64,000 nt of DNA from Cliona cf. orientalis (taxonomy: Eukaryota; Porifera; Demospongiae; Clionaida; Clionaidae): contig OZ005693.1 in NCBI GenBank assembly GCA_963930775.1, forward strand, positions 2,852,001-2,916,000, given 5' to 3'. Positions 11,431 to 25,800 of this stretch are shown here, piece by piece. The translations under genes were made by a program, and so were the position numbers. The notes beneath the pieces are model-generated. The model ran no database searches. It worked only from the letters and a program-made list of their open reading frames with translations, and was not told where the DNA came from. Position 1 is the stretch's first letter. Each line of letters opens with the position of its first letter.

Positions 11431-13224
11431 CTTTGCATCTCAATACATGTAAAATTAAGTTTGTTGCATGCTACCATCAAAATTCAATTTTTGAGCACTT
11501 ACCCATTGGGGGACGGGAAGCTCCAGGAGAATTTGAAACAGCTGTCCACAGCTGGCCCCCCGGCTCCTGGGGGGAATGGGGAGGGGGGTCACATGACTGC
11601 TGCTGCTGCTGGCCGTACTACTGAAATCGGCTGTGTCAGTATTCTGCACGAAGATGAAAGTATTTCGGCAGCATAATAATTATAATACAATGTCATTTGT
11701 ACTAAAATTTGTAAATTCAACCCTCATAACAGCCATGCACCCATACATTTATACACTTACAAAGACGTTGTACATGGTACATGTATGTACATTCACATTT
11801 TTATATTATGGTCACACAAGAACAAGATACATGTAAATACACACACTCACTCACCTCCCGTTTGACCCACACTTTACCAGACACTCCGATGTCCTTCCGT
11901 AGGTCCTTCAGCTGGCAGAGAGGAGCACCTTTCCAGATATATGTAGCAAACACCTACGGGGGGTGGGGGGGGAGGGGGGAGGGGGAGAGGGGGGAGGGGG
12001 GAAGGGATGGGTGGCTACAATGTCAACAATCATGTGCAATAACTATGGTATGATGTGCTCTCTCTCTAGTGCTGGTTGGGCATGATAGGAGGGCATGGTT
12101 TGGGTGGAGCATATACATGCATATAATACAGTATATACATGTACATGTAGATTCTCCTAATTTTACATCAAAGGGAATTCTATCTTGAAGGTGCTATTGG
12201 GGCTAATATGCCCTACGTACATGTACTTGTATGCTGGGGAGGACACTTCAGATACTAATACCCCCATCAGATGCACCACAGTACGTGTACATGTGTACGT
12301 GTACATGTGTACGTGAGCTGAGTGCTTTACAATGGTAAAGAAGCAAAATGATCGTAAGTAATAATAATTATGCGATGTACGTGTATGTGCGTATAGCTTG
12401 CAGGAAGGCTAGTCAGATGCAACATGTAGCAGTCATTATTATCATAGCATGTACCGTGTACCTATGCCAGGCTGTGCCAGCTGTTTCAAATGGATACTCA
12501 AAATACCATAATATAATATTGAGAAGGTTTAGAACTACATGTACTTGCACAAAAACAAACATAACCATAAAGCATTACTGCGGTTTAGTTCTTAATGCTA
12601 CCGGAGAGGTCCATAATATTATATAGATGTCCATAATAATATTATACAATAATATACACTGCACATTTGTAGTTATGAGGAAATGATGAGTCCATGAGGT
12701 ATTTCAACAAGCACAATTCAGGATCTCTCTGCATGGAGCTTTTAAGGGCTATTAAGTGGTAAAGTCAGTAAAATATTAGTACAAATTGTCGTTTGTGTTG
12801 TCTAACAAGACAGGGCACTTCAAACACATGCTGTTCCCTTGGATACTATTCCAATCCTGATTCCAGCGCATATATAATATAATATAACAAACTAAAGCCT
12901 GGTATAACATTGAAAACGTGGGAGTGGCCTAGGGACAAAGCTATGTACATTGTATGGCCTACATGTATAAGCGACCCTTTACCATATTATGCAACTCACG
13001 ATGCAAACCTAGTGGCCAATAGTAGCCACACACTGGCCATGCAAAGATTCTTTCACAATATCATAATACTTTATCCACTCCTTTGAAATATCGTATATCC
13101 TCGTACTTTTTGTGACGGTTTGGGTTCCTCTCTTGGTGAACTTGAGTCAGCCATGGCTTCATGCTGTAGTGCCCCCAGTCGACCTGAGACCTTCATCAAA
13201 AATCTGTAGAATCAGACAAAAATA

Positions 13225-13907
13225 TCATTATAATAAAGGGAAAGGTTATTATCAGATTCTAACAGACTTTCACGCTGTCTGGATCAGAGGGTATGATGAT
13301 TGGCTGTGTGAAGAAAAACACCACAAAAGTTGAACTTTTGACTTGTTCTAGCCTGCATCAAGAATCATGAAGTTTCATCAAATGCAATATTAGGGTAGCT
13401 AGCATAATGCATACATAGTGACATACATACTGTATTAAATTCGGAAAAACTGTTCCCATTCAGGCTTAGCTATTTCACATAACCCAGAGCATATACTGTT
13501 TACATCAATGACTAGCTTACCAGTAGAGAAAGGCATTCACAAAATAGAATTCCTGATCGCCACCTCTACTGAGGTCTGGCAAGTGGCCTAAGAAGAAGCT
13601 GTACAAAATGGCAGTATGATAATAAATTGTAGCTATCTCTCATAATAATTTATGTAGCGGCTATACATCCTAATCAACATTTCTTGCAGCGTTCTAGAGT
13701 GCAATGGACATCATCTTTGGGTTGAATTGTGGCCCTTTGCACGACAACCAGCTCATAATTTTCAGGTAGAGAGATCTTAAATGTTTGAAAGAGCCTTGAA
13801 AGGAGCACCTTGGCATTCATCTGAAAATTAAAGTAATATTATAATACAATGTAGTCACTGACTGTTTGTATAAGTAGCTGTGTACCCTACCATTGCAAAA
13901 TTTTTAT
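13225..13907 (-). pseudogene. Cytochrome P450 exon fragments (two truncated genes)
   Basis: Minus-strand pieces match exon 3 (13258-13350, FVVFFFTQP..SDPDSVKV), exon 2 (13545-13610, LGHLPDL) and then, from a second gene, the terminal exon (13687-13822) plus the first bases of the haem exon (13888-13907), where homology ends before the haem cysteine. Exon 1 of the first gene is missing. The ATRIP homology breaks at 13198 just before these pieces, so the junction is a rearrangement point. The full P450 set begins at 33207 beside the intact ATRIP gene. Confidence 0.8.
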
Positions 13908-15155
13908 GGAATTGTGATCGCTAGGGGCAAGGTTTAATTGAACGAGGAAGGATGTTTTGATGGCGTACACTGTAAAAAACTGGCAGTATAAGCTAGTATA
14001 TGTATGGTACTATATGTTTGTTATTCAGCTGTTATAAGTCCCGCTTATATGTGATAGTGACATAAGCTTGTTTTAAGCTAGCTTATATGGTTAGAAGGAT
14101 ATAAGCTGGAGCCAATAATACTCTTATATTGTTAGAGGGTATAAGCTGGAGTCAATAACACTCTTATTTCAATCTCATATGGTATATGCTTGCTATAAAT
14201 ATATGCTTATATCAAACCCTTACTTACTATCAGTACCTGCCCCTCCCATTCCCTGCTGGTCCTAGCCCCTCCCTCTCTCTCCAGCTGGGAGGGGGTGGGG
14301 CTAGGTTTATAATTTCATCGTGGAGCTATGACATCATTAAAACTCGACATTAATACCTTCACGAAGATCTTTCTTGCATTGACGCTACGAGTACTGTCGA
14401 TGTCAGTCAGACTATCACAGAGATGATATCTGATCACCGCCAGTGAGGCTCAGCTAATCACGCGGCTGCTCTGCCGAGTCAGGCTCGATCCCGCCTGAGT
14501 ACATACCCCGAGTCGCCCATGTTTTGAGCTACGTCTACCAACCATTGTCATGATATCCCGGCCATGAAGGCGTCAATGACGGTACGATCCATCCCGATTC
14601 GCCGGAAAGCCGGCTGATTACATGCATTAAGTGTTTTAGTATGCCATCTTATTGTGAATAGGTGTGCTCTTAATAGAAATACCCTCTGAGTACCTGTCCC
14701 TGCTTTGCAAGATGATTATTCTCTCCCTGGATATTGTCGAACAGATCATCTGAGACTCCAGTCTCCATGGTATGTAGAATTATATAGTATACCAGTATTT
14801 ATTGTAGTGCACTCAGATGAGCCAATTAGGTAATGACAAGCCAGCGTACTTTTTTAATAATCACTGTCTGAGATCATACAGATCCCGATCATTGGATAAA
14901 TTTATGTGACTTGTTAACCGAGTCCCCCCGCTATCACCCTCCAGTGCTAACAAGATTTTAATAATGAGAGGCATTTTCTCCCAGATGAGTGTCACATATT
15001 CAGTGCCTATAGAGAAGTACGAATGGCAGTCTGAAAACACAAACACTAATAATTTATGCATTTTGAAACATAAACAGCATATTATTATCATTTAATGGGA
15101 GGGGGGCCCTCATTCATTCATCCTGGTTTGAGCCACTCTAATTCTACCAAAAGGC

Positions 15156-15795
15156 TTACCAGCATGTAATCAGCCGTACACAGGTTCAAGACTATTGTCC
15201 AAACCCGTTTCAGCCAACTACAGTGCTAGTTCTAAACATAAAAGCTTATTATTAGATTTAATTAACTAGTCAGACGTACCTATGGTTCAATCACCCTCTA
15301 TATCAGTATGAAATCAAACATACACACAGTACCAGGAAATTACAGGCATATACCAGCATGTAATCAGCCGTACACAGGTTCAAAGACTATTGTCCAAACC
15401 CGTTTCAGCCAACCACAGTGCTAGTGTTAAACATAAAAGCTTATTATTAGATTTAATTAACTAGCCACGATGTACCTATGGTTTAATCACCCTCTATAAT
15501 ATCAGTATGAAATCAAACACACACACAGTACCAGGAAATTACAGGCGTATACCAGCATGTAATCAGCCGTACACAGGTTCAAAGACTATCATAATGTCCA
15601 AACCCGTTTCAGCCAATTATACTGCTAGTTCGTTACCTATAATTCACATCCCTCACACACCTCACTTTATATGAATCAACCCTACGCTGCCCATACTGTA
15701 CTAGGAAATATTATGATTACCAGCATGTAGTCAGCCGTACACAGGTTCAAAGATTATTGTCCAAACCCGTTTCAGCCAACCACAGTGCTAGTAAT
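15156..15795. repeat. Tandem array, four units of about 170-200 bp
   Basis: Units begin with (T)ACCAGCATGTA(A/G)TCAGCC at about 15158, 15351, 15550 and 15718. On the minus strand the first unit has an exon-like interval (15160-15217) with AG and GTAAGC borders and an open frame. The other units have lost the acceptor AG or gained a base and a stop, so any coding role has decayed there. Neighbouring minus-strand exon candidates do not join in phase. Confidence 0.7.
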
Positions 15796-16783
15796 ACTAG
15801 GCACATTCATATTATTATGTAATAGCATTCCGTAAATAAATTCAAAATAAAGCACACCCTAGGATTTTTGTTGCACATAATTTGGTGTCTAGTTATATGT
15901 GCGAGTCAGTATAAAAATAAAGAAGTACAACCCTAGGCCTCCACTTAAAATACTAAGTAAGGATGATGATGTTCTTTTTGCAGGACTCGACAGGATAGCC
16001 TATGCATAGATGTCACTGGCGGATGATAGCACACCCCCCTCCTGACGTCGACCTCGGGTGCTATTTGGGGGTAATATTTGGTGTAGCATTTTGCTGTTCC
16101 ACGGACAAGCAATAGAGTCTGCTGTTGTCAACTGAACATGTTTAACTTTGTTCTCTCTACCCTTACACAATGCATTGTGAATGTTCAGCACAACATTTTG
16201 TCATAGCTAGCATAATTTTGCCACTATCATCACTACTAATGCATGTAGCTAAGGAATATAATACATAACTCTGACAATAAACTTCATGCTAGCAGAGAAC
16301 TTTCATGAAGCGTACTTGGTTTGGTACACTTGCAAGTTTCCTGCGTAGGTGGGTGGGGCATAATAATTAACATTGGTATACAACAAGGATGCTACACACA
16401 TGATCATACAGCCACTGTATAGCTACACACTTGAAGCTCCCGAACTACTCATAATTATTATTATTGTGAAACTTGCTCAACTTCGTTCTCCTGTCTTTGG
16501 TAGTCCCTGCTTGATACTATTTCGCGCTCTCTTCTCGCCGGACTCCTTTAGAGGCACCCATATCATCTGTCCTCGAGCATCATGAGCATTGTCGGGTCGA
16601 GGATCTAGGATTCGCGGTCACAAGTTCGCGCCAAATTTTGCAGCTTGTCACGGCGCGCGCTGCCATGCCGGCCGGCCATTAATATAATACGTGCAATACG
16701 ACACGTGACTACATGGATTCAAATCCTTCTGACAAAGCTGACCAGGTCGGTGGCTGTTCTGGCCCTGAGTCTCTGTGATCGAC

Positions 16784-18362
<1,579 letters not shown>

Positions 18363-18894
18363 TGAGCAAATGCCATCTGGACATTCTATTGTTGTTTTTT
18401 AAACTGATTTGGTGTATTTTGGCCGTTTAACCATTTATGGCTATATGCTATATATATACATGATTATTATATCATAGTGACGCCATTGATCAAGTGCGTA
18501 TATATAGCGCTGGCAGTACAGCTCGCTAGTGCGGTTAATATACATTCCTCATGGCTATCTCGCTAACCGCACGCTCATAGGCCGGCCGCATAGGATGCAT
18601 TACGTAATTGCATTTATGCGCGCGCGCGCAATCGACGCGTATAAGCTTTGGTATACATCTGGTATAGAGCGTTATTCGCCCTAGTATAAGACCGAATAAG
18701 TTGAATGTATATCACATGGATAAGCGCGCTTATACGGCCAAGGCTTAAACGATATCCTTAAGCCCGAATACGCACATATAAGCAACCGACCTACAGAGGT
18801 ATAAGCCCAGCGGAAACCAGTCTTAATCTAATGATATAATACAGTTTTAAGCCAGTAATAAGGCTGCGTATACTCATCGTTTTTTACAGTGGTA

Positions 18895-19715
18895 TAGATC
18901 AGTAATTGCTATCTGCATAGAATGAAAATTCTCCGTGGATAACGTAACTGTTTGGTATAATAATTATTTACTGACACTTCGATTAGAACATCTTCATTGG
19001 GTTTTTCGTATGTACTTCGCTTTACACACACAAAATTTAATGATCCATGTACCTTCATCCAGTTCCTCTCCCTTTGTTGTTGAGAAGAGGAAGCTGAGTC
19101 TGTTGAGCACAAAGACATACCAGTACTCACACTGCTTCAGGTGGGTGTCAAAGAACGGGTCATAGACACTGATCAGGTACATCAGCGAGACTAGACAGCA
19201 CCAGGACAGCACGTGACTCAGCCTGCATGGTATCCATTAGCTAATTTTGTAGTACAACATGCAAGCTGTATAATGATGTAAAACATTAATTTTTAGTACA
19301 TCTATACACACTTGCATTCTTACTAACATTATTTTTCACAATAATTTCTGTGTTCAAGGATTTGTACTCAGTCCAAAAAAAGAATTTTTCCTCGATAATA
19401 AACTGGCTCAGTGTGCATTTGTTTATTTAGCTGATGTGGTAACCATTCTGTTTATAAACCTTCACCAAGCCAACCGTGGTGGAAGTCTGGCATACTTTTG
19501 GCAGAGCCTGTAGCCACATCAAAGCCTTTGACCATTTCCACATCAAAGAAAAAACTGTACTGGCCGATATGCTTTACATGTATGCTCTATGCACATAATA
19601 TTATGCTGGGGAGCCTCGAGAAAACTATCATTATGCCTCTTGATAATTAAGATTCTTCATTCTATCCTATAATTATGTAGGCTATTGCTTATTAAAGAGA
19701 TAATATTATAGTCAA
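18895..19715. pseudogene. Third ATRIP scrap with internal inversion
   Basis: 18950-19215 matches the penultimate ATRIP exon and its flank in direct orientation (the exon core, about 19045-19195, is still open). 19310-19715 is the reverse complement of the sequence that lies just beyond that exon in the 7.7-8.1 kb copy. A head-to-head inversion junction therefore falls at about 19215-19310. The CACTA-like element's right end abuts this scrap. Confidence 0.75.
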
Positions 19716-19737
19716 TGTTCATGCCTGCAAGTGTATT

Positions 19738-19862
19738 GCACTGGGGGTCCCCATTTTCATAAGAGGGTCTGTAGGGTCCCCAAAATCCTGTGAAAATGGG
19801 ACCCAGGGGTCCCTAAAATAATATGAAAATAGGGACCCTAGGTCCCCAATTTGGGGGTTCCT
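19738..19862. repeat. Imperfect tandem GGGTCCCC repeats
   Basis: Repeated GGGTCC(C)C / CCATTTTCA(T) segments in alternating form; low complexity and non-coding. Confidence 0.7.
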
Positions 19863-20167
19863 ATTCAAGTTCGTATGACACCATCTCTACCGAGTTGTGT
19901 CCACGTATTTAAATATTCCGTAGTGCTGCCAAGCCGGTATACATTAATACCATAGTACTCAATCATGGAACCTGAAGCTAAAATTAAATTCTTGGTGTCA
20001 TGTCTGGGAAATCGGAACGAGAATGGTCCGTTTACGAACTCGACGACCCTTACCCACAATGATCCCATCAGATTACCCTTGCTGGTGTGCTTTCCTCAAC
20101 TCTTCACCAATGGCATATTATGCTATACAATTTGATCCAATGCACTGGCTATAGTTTAAATTACTGT
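19863..20167. other. No gene recognised
   Basis: One short open frame without splice support or recognisable motif; otherwise unassigned DNA. Confidence 0.4.
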
Positions 20168-20175
20168 GTTCCCAG

Positions 20176-20709
20176 TAGGCCTGGGCCAAATATAGCTATA
20201 ATAATTCGTGAATAATTTTTGAATAGCTAATAGGCATGCAGCTTCTTGAAGAAGTTCTCTGATAAAATTAATTATGGGCTTTTCAACTGCTCAAGGAAGT
20301 AGTGTGCATACACAATGTGTGCTTAAAATTGAAAACTTTGTGTCATGTGACATGAGTCTGTGATCAAGTGGAGGAAGCACTTGAGCAACAGCTCAGATAA
20401 CTATAGTTTATGGGAGTGCTAAAAGTTCCTTTAGCCTCAGAACTTAGCTACAATAAAGAGAAAATTTTCATGTAATCCAGCACTTGTTGGCCAAAGTGTA
20501 CATTCTGGTCATATTCATGTTTCATTTGCATTTTGTCAGCTTTTTTTTTAAGAATAATAGGTAACTTTCTCCTGAATAATTGGGTAGATAAGTAATTTAA
20601 AAGAATAATTATTATTTTTTTTTGTCTATAACATTTTATGCTTTCGTTAGCAAAGGATACATGTATTTGAATAATGGGATAACTTATAGGAATATTTAGC
20701 CCAGGCCTA
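20176..20709. mobile_element. hAT-like MITE, 534 bp
   Basis: The termini TAGGCCTGGGCCAAATAT (20176-20193) and ATATTTAGCCCAGGCCTA (20692-20709) are inverted repeats with one mismatch. An 8-bp flank, GTTCCCAG on the left and GTTCCCAC on the right, fits the 8-bp target duplication of hAT elements. There is no transposase. Confidence 0.85.
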
Positions 20710-20717
20710 GTTCCCAC

Positions 20718-21621
20718 GTACACTATGGCTGATGCAGCGGCTTGTGATGTCCGTAATACTGCACTGAGCAGTTATGTATGATCATAATAATTATTTTATT
20801 ATTATACACAATTAGCTATAATAAGTGATTATTGGTCACTTAGGTTATGTGACTAGCTACTTCGTAATTATTATTAATATTGGTTTGTTGCTGATTTAAA
20901 AAGTGGTGAACTTCTATAGCTGTGTCCACTCTCGTGCCTTCACTGAAATTAGGAGCAGGATTCTGTGCATGAGGAGAAATATATAGCTGCTTAGTACGAT
21001 TAACTGCCATGATCCTGGCAGGTGTTATAGACAGGCGATTGAGAAGTGAAAGGAAGACTCGGAAAAATTCCCTGGACCAATTGCAGCCAGGATCAAACTA
21101 GCACTTTCTGAATTCTCAGTCAGACAGTCTTTAATCAACAGCTATTATGCACACAATCGAGCTATATGCTGGCCGCTTGCCGCCATGGCACTGGCATCAA
21201 TAACTTGAAGATTGAAAAAAAATAATTATTAAGCGGTCAGGTTTGATGGAGTGTAGCAACACAACCTATCCTGCACTCCACTGCTGTCAGGGCTCAATCC
21301 TGCTTGAGCTTTTTCTATAGTCCCTTTCACTTCAACTGCTATAGCTATTTACAATGCTAGTAATGTTACACAACAGTTGCTACTAACTATATAATGCATG
21401 AACAGCTACGAGAAAAGGAGGCACATTGTCATTTGGTTTGCATGTAGCTAGTTATAATAATGTAATTTGTAGCTGAGTAATGTACTGTAGCAGAATTCAC
21501 TCTGTGCATGTTTGTGCCTATAGCTACATTGCTACAAATAATATAGCTAGCTACTTATGTACTACTAATTTGTATAGAAGCAAGAATTTCAAATCAGTCA
21601 TTTTCATGCTTTGTTCATGTA
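20718..21621. other. No gene recognised (downstream of GPCR 2)
   Basis: AT-rich DNA with only short unsupported ORFs. It contains the 3' flank of the GPCR gene and no recognisable repeat ends. Confidence 0.5.
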
Positions 21622-24600
21622 CTAGCTACTATATCTTCCCTTGCAGCAGGTCATGTAATATTTCTTACTGGATTTCGGATCATAACATGATTCCACTGTC
21701 AGCGTCTGCTCTGCCTTTCTAGATGTTCCAGGGTTGGATGACTGTCTGCTTGTTTTACTGCATGCTACTAGTGATGGTGGGGGAAGATTATTGTTCTGAG
21801 CACTCTAAAAATGTAGTAAAGAGTAATTATTGTTAGATGGATTTTTAAATTAGTGAATATCATGTCCCTGCATTGATTAAATCTTTATAGTCTATATATT
21901 ATACGTGTAATTGCTTACCACACCAGTCCCAGATGTGAGGATCTTGCTTACAAAATGTTTGCTGAGAAAGTCTGACTCAGCAACTTTGGCCTTCCACCAT
22001 TTAGCGTAGTTCTCCTTCACCTGCTTTGATAGTAGGACAAAGATGACAAAGATAAAGACACCTTGGAAGGCCACAAAGATGGTGAAGATGTAAGCAAGAG
22101 CAAAGAGCTCTTCAACTTCTATCACCAGAAACCCAATGATCCAGGTTATGCCCATCACCACGGTCAGAGAGACAGAGGCTTTTATCCATTGTCTGCGGTA
22201 GTATGTGTACATGTACAATAATATTATACGTGTATATATGCATGTATTATGTATAATTTTGTATAGCTAATAATATTATGATTGTGAGTTTGGGTGGGGG
22301 AGGGGGCATAGTACAACTCACTTGACTTTACGCTTTTTAACATCAGTATTCTGTCTCTTCTGGTGTCTATACATGATGACAATGGCCATCATGAAGAAGC
22401 CAATGTTAGCCAGGAAGATCAGTATCACTGGAATAAGGAGGGACCACACAAATGATGTATGATGGTTCAAATAGCAGCTGTGAGGAGAATGGATGCAGCA
22501 ATGCTTGCATATAGTGTTACATAACATGTAGCAAAATTCCTATAAGCATAATAAATTATTATACAATCACTTACGCTTGCTTGTAGCCATAGTCATAATG
22601 ATGATACTCCCTGTACGGTTTAGTTCTCACAAAACCTAGAGGGACAGTCAGGCCACCCACATAGATCAGTGGTAGACCTACATGGACAATAAAAGCATAG
22701 CTAACTCAGTCAGTAAAATTTTGACTTGCTTGATCAATGTCCGGCTCTTAGCTACCCATATTGTGAGTCTATTCTCACAATATCAATTCAAGAGATCGGG
22801 ATGAGGCTACACAATCTTACCGTAACTGGCAATGGTGAAGGCTGTGATGTATCTAGCACTATGCTTTGTGAAGATCCTGACCAGTGCGACATAGAGGACC
22901 ACGCCCTCCATCAGCATCCACATGAAGGAGACTAGGAACCAGTAGTGGAGAAGAACAGCAACTGAGCGACAACCGATGGGAACTTCACCTCCCTCTCCCA
23001 AACGAGGCTCAACTCCTGCCACAAATATGATCTGAGCAATGCCCAGAGTCACACACAACTGGATATGAATGTAGTTACGCATCGTACGAAGTGGTCCATA
23101 GTCATAGAAAATCAGTATACGTATTAGCACCACAATATTAGCTACACATGTAACTAGTATATATTAAAGCAGGTAGCTATATATTATTCAGTTGATTCAC
23201 AATCATGCATACTCACTTTAGGAACAAAAAGACAAAAATGGTTGCTGCCATGGCAACCAGTGAAAGTGATACACCAATGTAGCCAGTTATCTGCAAGGCT
23301 AGGAGTTGAGGCTGTGGGAGGACACTGCCATTGCTACTGCTATCGCCACTGCTATTGCTATTGCTATTGCTATTGCTATTGCTATTGCTATTGCTATTGG
23401 TGAGAGGTCGTGCACTGAGCAAGATGGCAAAGTGAGTGAGATGGTTGCAGCGACAGATGGTGGAATTGGAGGTGAAGCTTGTGTTACAACCCTCTGTGGA
23501 CCACTTTCCAGTGAATAGAATACTCCCTCGATTCTGGCTGCAGGCGTAGAATTGTGAACGAAAGATACCTTGTCATAACATCATGCATGATACATTATTT
23601 ATTGACCATGCATGCACGCGTGCATGACGGGGGTAGTGTTCAAATTAGAAAATAATTTATGATAATGCATTGCTTACTCATCAGCTTCTTCAAATTTCCA
23701 AAATACACATGTTGTTGTACCATTTTCATCATTCATTAAGAGAGCCTATGAAAAAGATAATGTGTACATAATATTAAATTTTTGTACATCATCATGGTTA
23801 CCTCATCATAAGGTGAGTGTGTGAAGATGACCTCTACTGGAGTGGAGAGGTTGGATGTGGTGCAGTTATCACACTGGAAACTGGCGGAGATAACTGGAGA
23901 GGCCAGTCGCAGCACATGATCCTCTTTATTGCTATTAAGGACAGTATTGATAATATTATCCCACTGAATCATGCATGTTTAACAGCTAGCTTTATTCCCA
24001 GGCCAACTTCCAGGTATAATATCACATGATTGATTTAAAGTTGGAATGAATCTGGGACAAAACTTAATATTAACTTTAACTAACGTATCATTTTGAGCTC
24101 CATCATCAAGACTGTTTGGCAAAAGTCTTGACATGTTTCTGAAGAGTAAAGAAGCCATCCTAACACGCCGACGCCAACCTTGAGCTCCCAGACCAGGACG
24201 GGTATGTGGCCTTAGCACTTCTCTGGGGATGCTTATTTTAGGCATAGCATACTTTCCCTCGAACATGTGAGTTATATTTTGTATATCATCATTGTCTGCC
24301 AGCACTTCACCAACATGGAAGTCTGCATGTCACAAGCTTGATAATTAGTGTTACTATTATTATAGTATTAGGTATACATGTAATATTATTATTATAATTA
24401 TTATTAGCCATTCAGGAATCAGTATGCCATGGACATGCACATGTGTTCATGCATGGGTATACAATCACCAAATTACCTGCACAGATACATGTTTGTTATC
24501 ATATTATGTGTGGACATTATTATTATCAGACTCTAAGTTGACCATTGCTTATACAATGTCATGCAATTAGCAACCAATATAATAATAATTATTATTATAG

Positions 24601-25500
24601 TTAAGTTAGTATAGCTGGCTATGAAATATACAATATGAAAACTGGCCATGGTAATACCGTATTATAATTCTACGATCAATGATCATGACATACCAATGAT
24701 ATTATTATCATTAAATTTTTTGCTGTAGCTTGAGGCCAAGGTTGCTGGTGGACGAGATAAGTCATAGTTGTTCAATGCAAACATGTCAATAATCCGGAGA
24801 ATAGTGCTACCAGCAACCACTAATGGTGACTGCATAAAATCATCATGCAGTTTATTCTCGAGTCACTGATTATTCTTATATATAGCCAAGCTATACAAAA
24901 CTTACATCTACTCTTTTATTTTCAATTTCGTTCTGAATATTGTTCAACACAGAACTAATCACTGAAAGTAGTAACTGTATAATATTAATAAGTTTGCATA
25001 ATGTTGCAGTGCATAGCACTGTGACCTAATTATTAATTACATACTCGACTGATTCCTGATGCAACTTCTTTATCTCCAAAATCACAGACAATGGTACTGA
25101 AGAGGTATACAGGTGCAAGCAAAGTCACCTCATGATCAATAGATTCGTTGGCTGCCATATGCATAGCACCCTCTGTCAACATCTCAAGTGCTTCCTCGTG
25201 TGAACTATTCTCTATCTGATACACGATTATACCCACTGCCCACTGCCCAGCATGCACAATAAGCAAAATCATACCAACCTTCATATAAATCCTCTTGAGA
25301 GTCGATGTTCCTTGGGTGTACTTAAAAATTCGACATTCTAAGCCTTGTACTCCGGATCCTTCAGTGCTATTGCAACCATCATTCTTGGAAGTACAAGTGC
25401 TAGTGCCCGATTTTGCCGTGACCAGAGGTTGGCGAAAAACTGTAACAGCAGCAACGATCACAAGGAAAATTGTTGTACAAAACGCGCCGGCCATATGCAT
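21622..25500 (-). CDS. Adhesion G-protein-coupled receptor (GAIN-GPS-7TM)
   Basis: The start is at 25500 (or 25494), giving a signal peptide; an upstream in-frame ATG at 25602 would bury it. A short cysteine-containing ectodomain is followed by GAIN-type exons (about 25033-25250, 24720-24830, 24080-24325, 23800-23945, 23683-23745). The GPS is at about 23400-23545: W..EGCNT....CRCNHLTHFAILL, with predicted self-cleavage between HL and T. A run of eight Asn-Ser pairs separates this tethered-agonist region from helix 1 (23216-23300). Helices 2-3 (22822-23133) carry the family-typical HYWFLVSFMWMLMEG. Helix 4 is at 22573-22680, helix 5 at 22320-22480 and helices 6-7 at 21920-22195. The cytoplasmic tail ends at the stop 21622-21624. 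It should act at the plasma membrane; ligand unknown. It is the paralogue of the gene at 1-2713. Confidence 0.85.
23351..23398. repeat. Coding (GCTATT)8 hexanucleotide repeat
   Basis: Eight perfect hexamers on the plus strand, read on the minus strand as Asn-Ser repeats between the GPS and the first transmembrane helix of the GPCR. Such a repeat can change length without shifting frame. Confidence 0.95.
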
Positions 25501-25612
25501 ATTAAATCTGTAGCCACTGCCCAGCTGCAAACACGAATAGATTATGATATCGTCTGATACTTTGTCTAATAACCGCGAACGAGCGCTATCCAATGATACC
25601 ATTAGCGTAACC

Positions 25613-25672
25613 TAGTCTCGCGACCCAGCCCCCTAAACCGCGTAAGTTTTAGGGGGCTGGGTCATGAGGCTA
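25613..25672. repeat. 60-bp foldback between ATRIP and GPCR 2
   Basis: TAGTCTCGCGACCCAGCC and its inverted partner GGCTGGGTCATGAGGCTA form a hairpin with arms of about 25 bp. It is positioned like the hairpin upstream of GPCR 1 at 2778-2860. Confidence 0.75.
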
Positions 25673-25800
25673 AGACGGTAACCACGCCCGCGCCGCACCA
25701 TTATAATTATTATTATTATTGACCACAATCCACAACAAAGTGTAACAATTTTATATTCCATTAACAGAATCTGATGGTTAAGTGAACGAGATTATTAATT

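Larger units (their letters stand above)
3050..13198 (-). pseudogene. Truncated, transposon-filled duplicate of the ATRIP 3' half
   Basis: Exons matching the complete ATRIP gene at 25801-32964 occur in the same order and orientation near 3050-3150 (last exon), 7630-7795, 8245-8330, 8470-8545, 9920-10155, 10845-10930, 11505-11635, 11864-11957 and 13110-13198. Homology stops at 13198 inside the large central exon, so everything coding for the coiled coil and RPA-binding N-terminus is absent. Most remaining exons are still open and nearly identical to the full copy, so the duplication is fairly recent. The last exon has changed and reaches an earlier stop. The 60-bp intron before the last exon of the intact gene is replaced here by about 4.5 kb holding the Crypton and MITEs. 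No promoter or start is visible, so I treat it as a pseudogene. Confidence 0.8.

Noticed and set aside
12270-12316. Alternating GTACATGT/GTACGTGT palindromes as a regulatory site
   Set aside because: Simple-sequence alternation common throughout this AT-rich region; no specific context.
14690-15030. Minus-strand exon candidates at 14919-15030 and 14690-14768 as a second gene in the CACTA-like element
   Set aside because: Open frames exist, but phases do not match the 15160-15217 interval and no start-to-stop chain can be built.
20448-20723. 91-codon minus-strand ORF
   Set aside because: It lies within the hAT-like MITE and runs across its terminal repeat.
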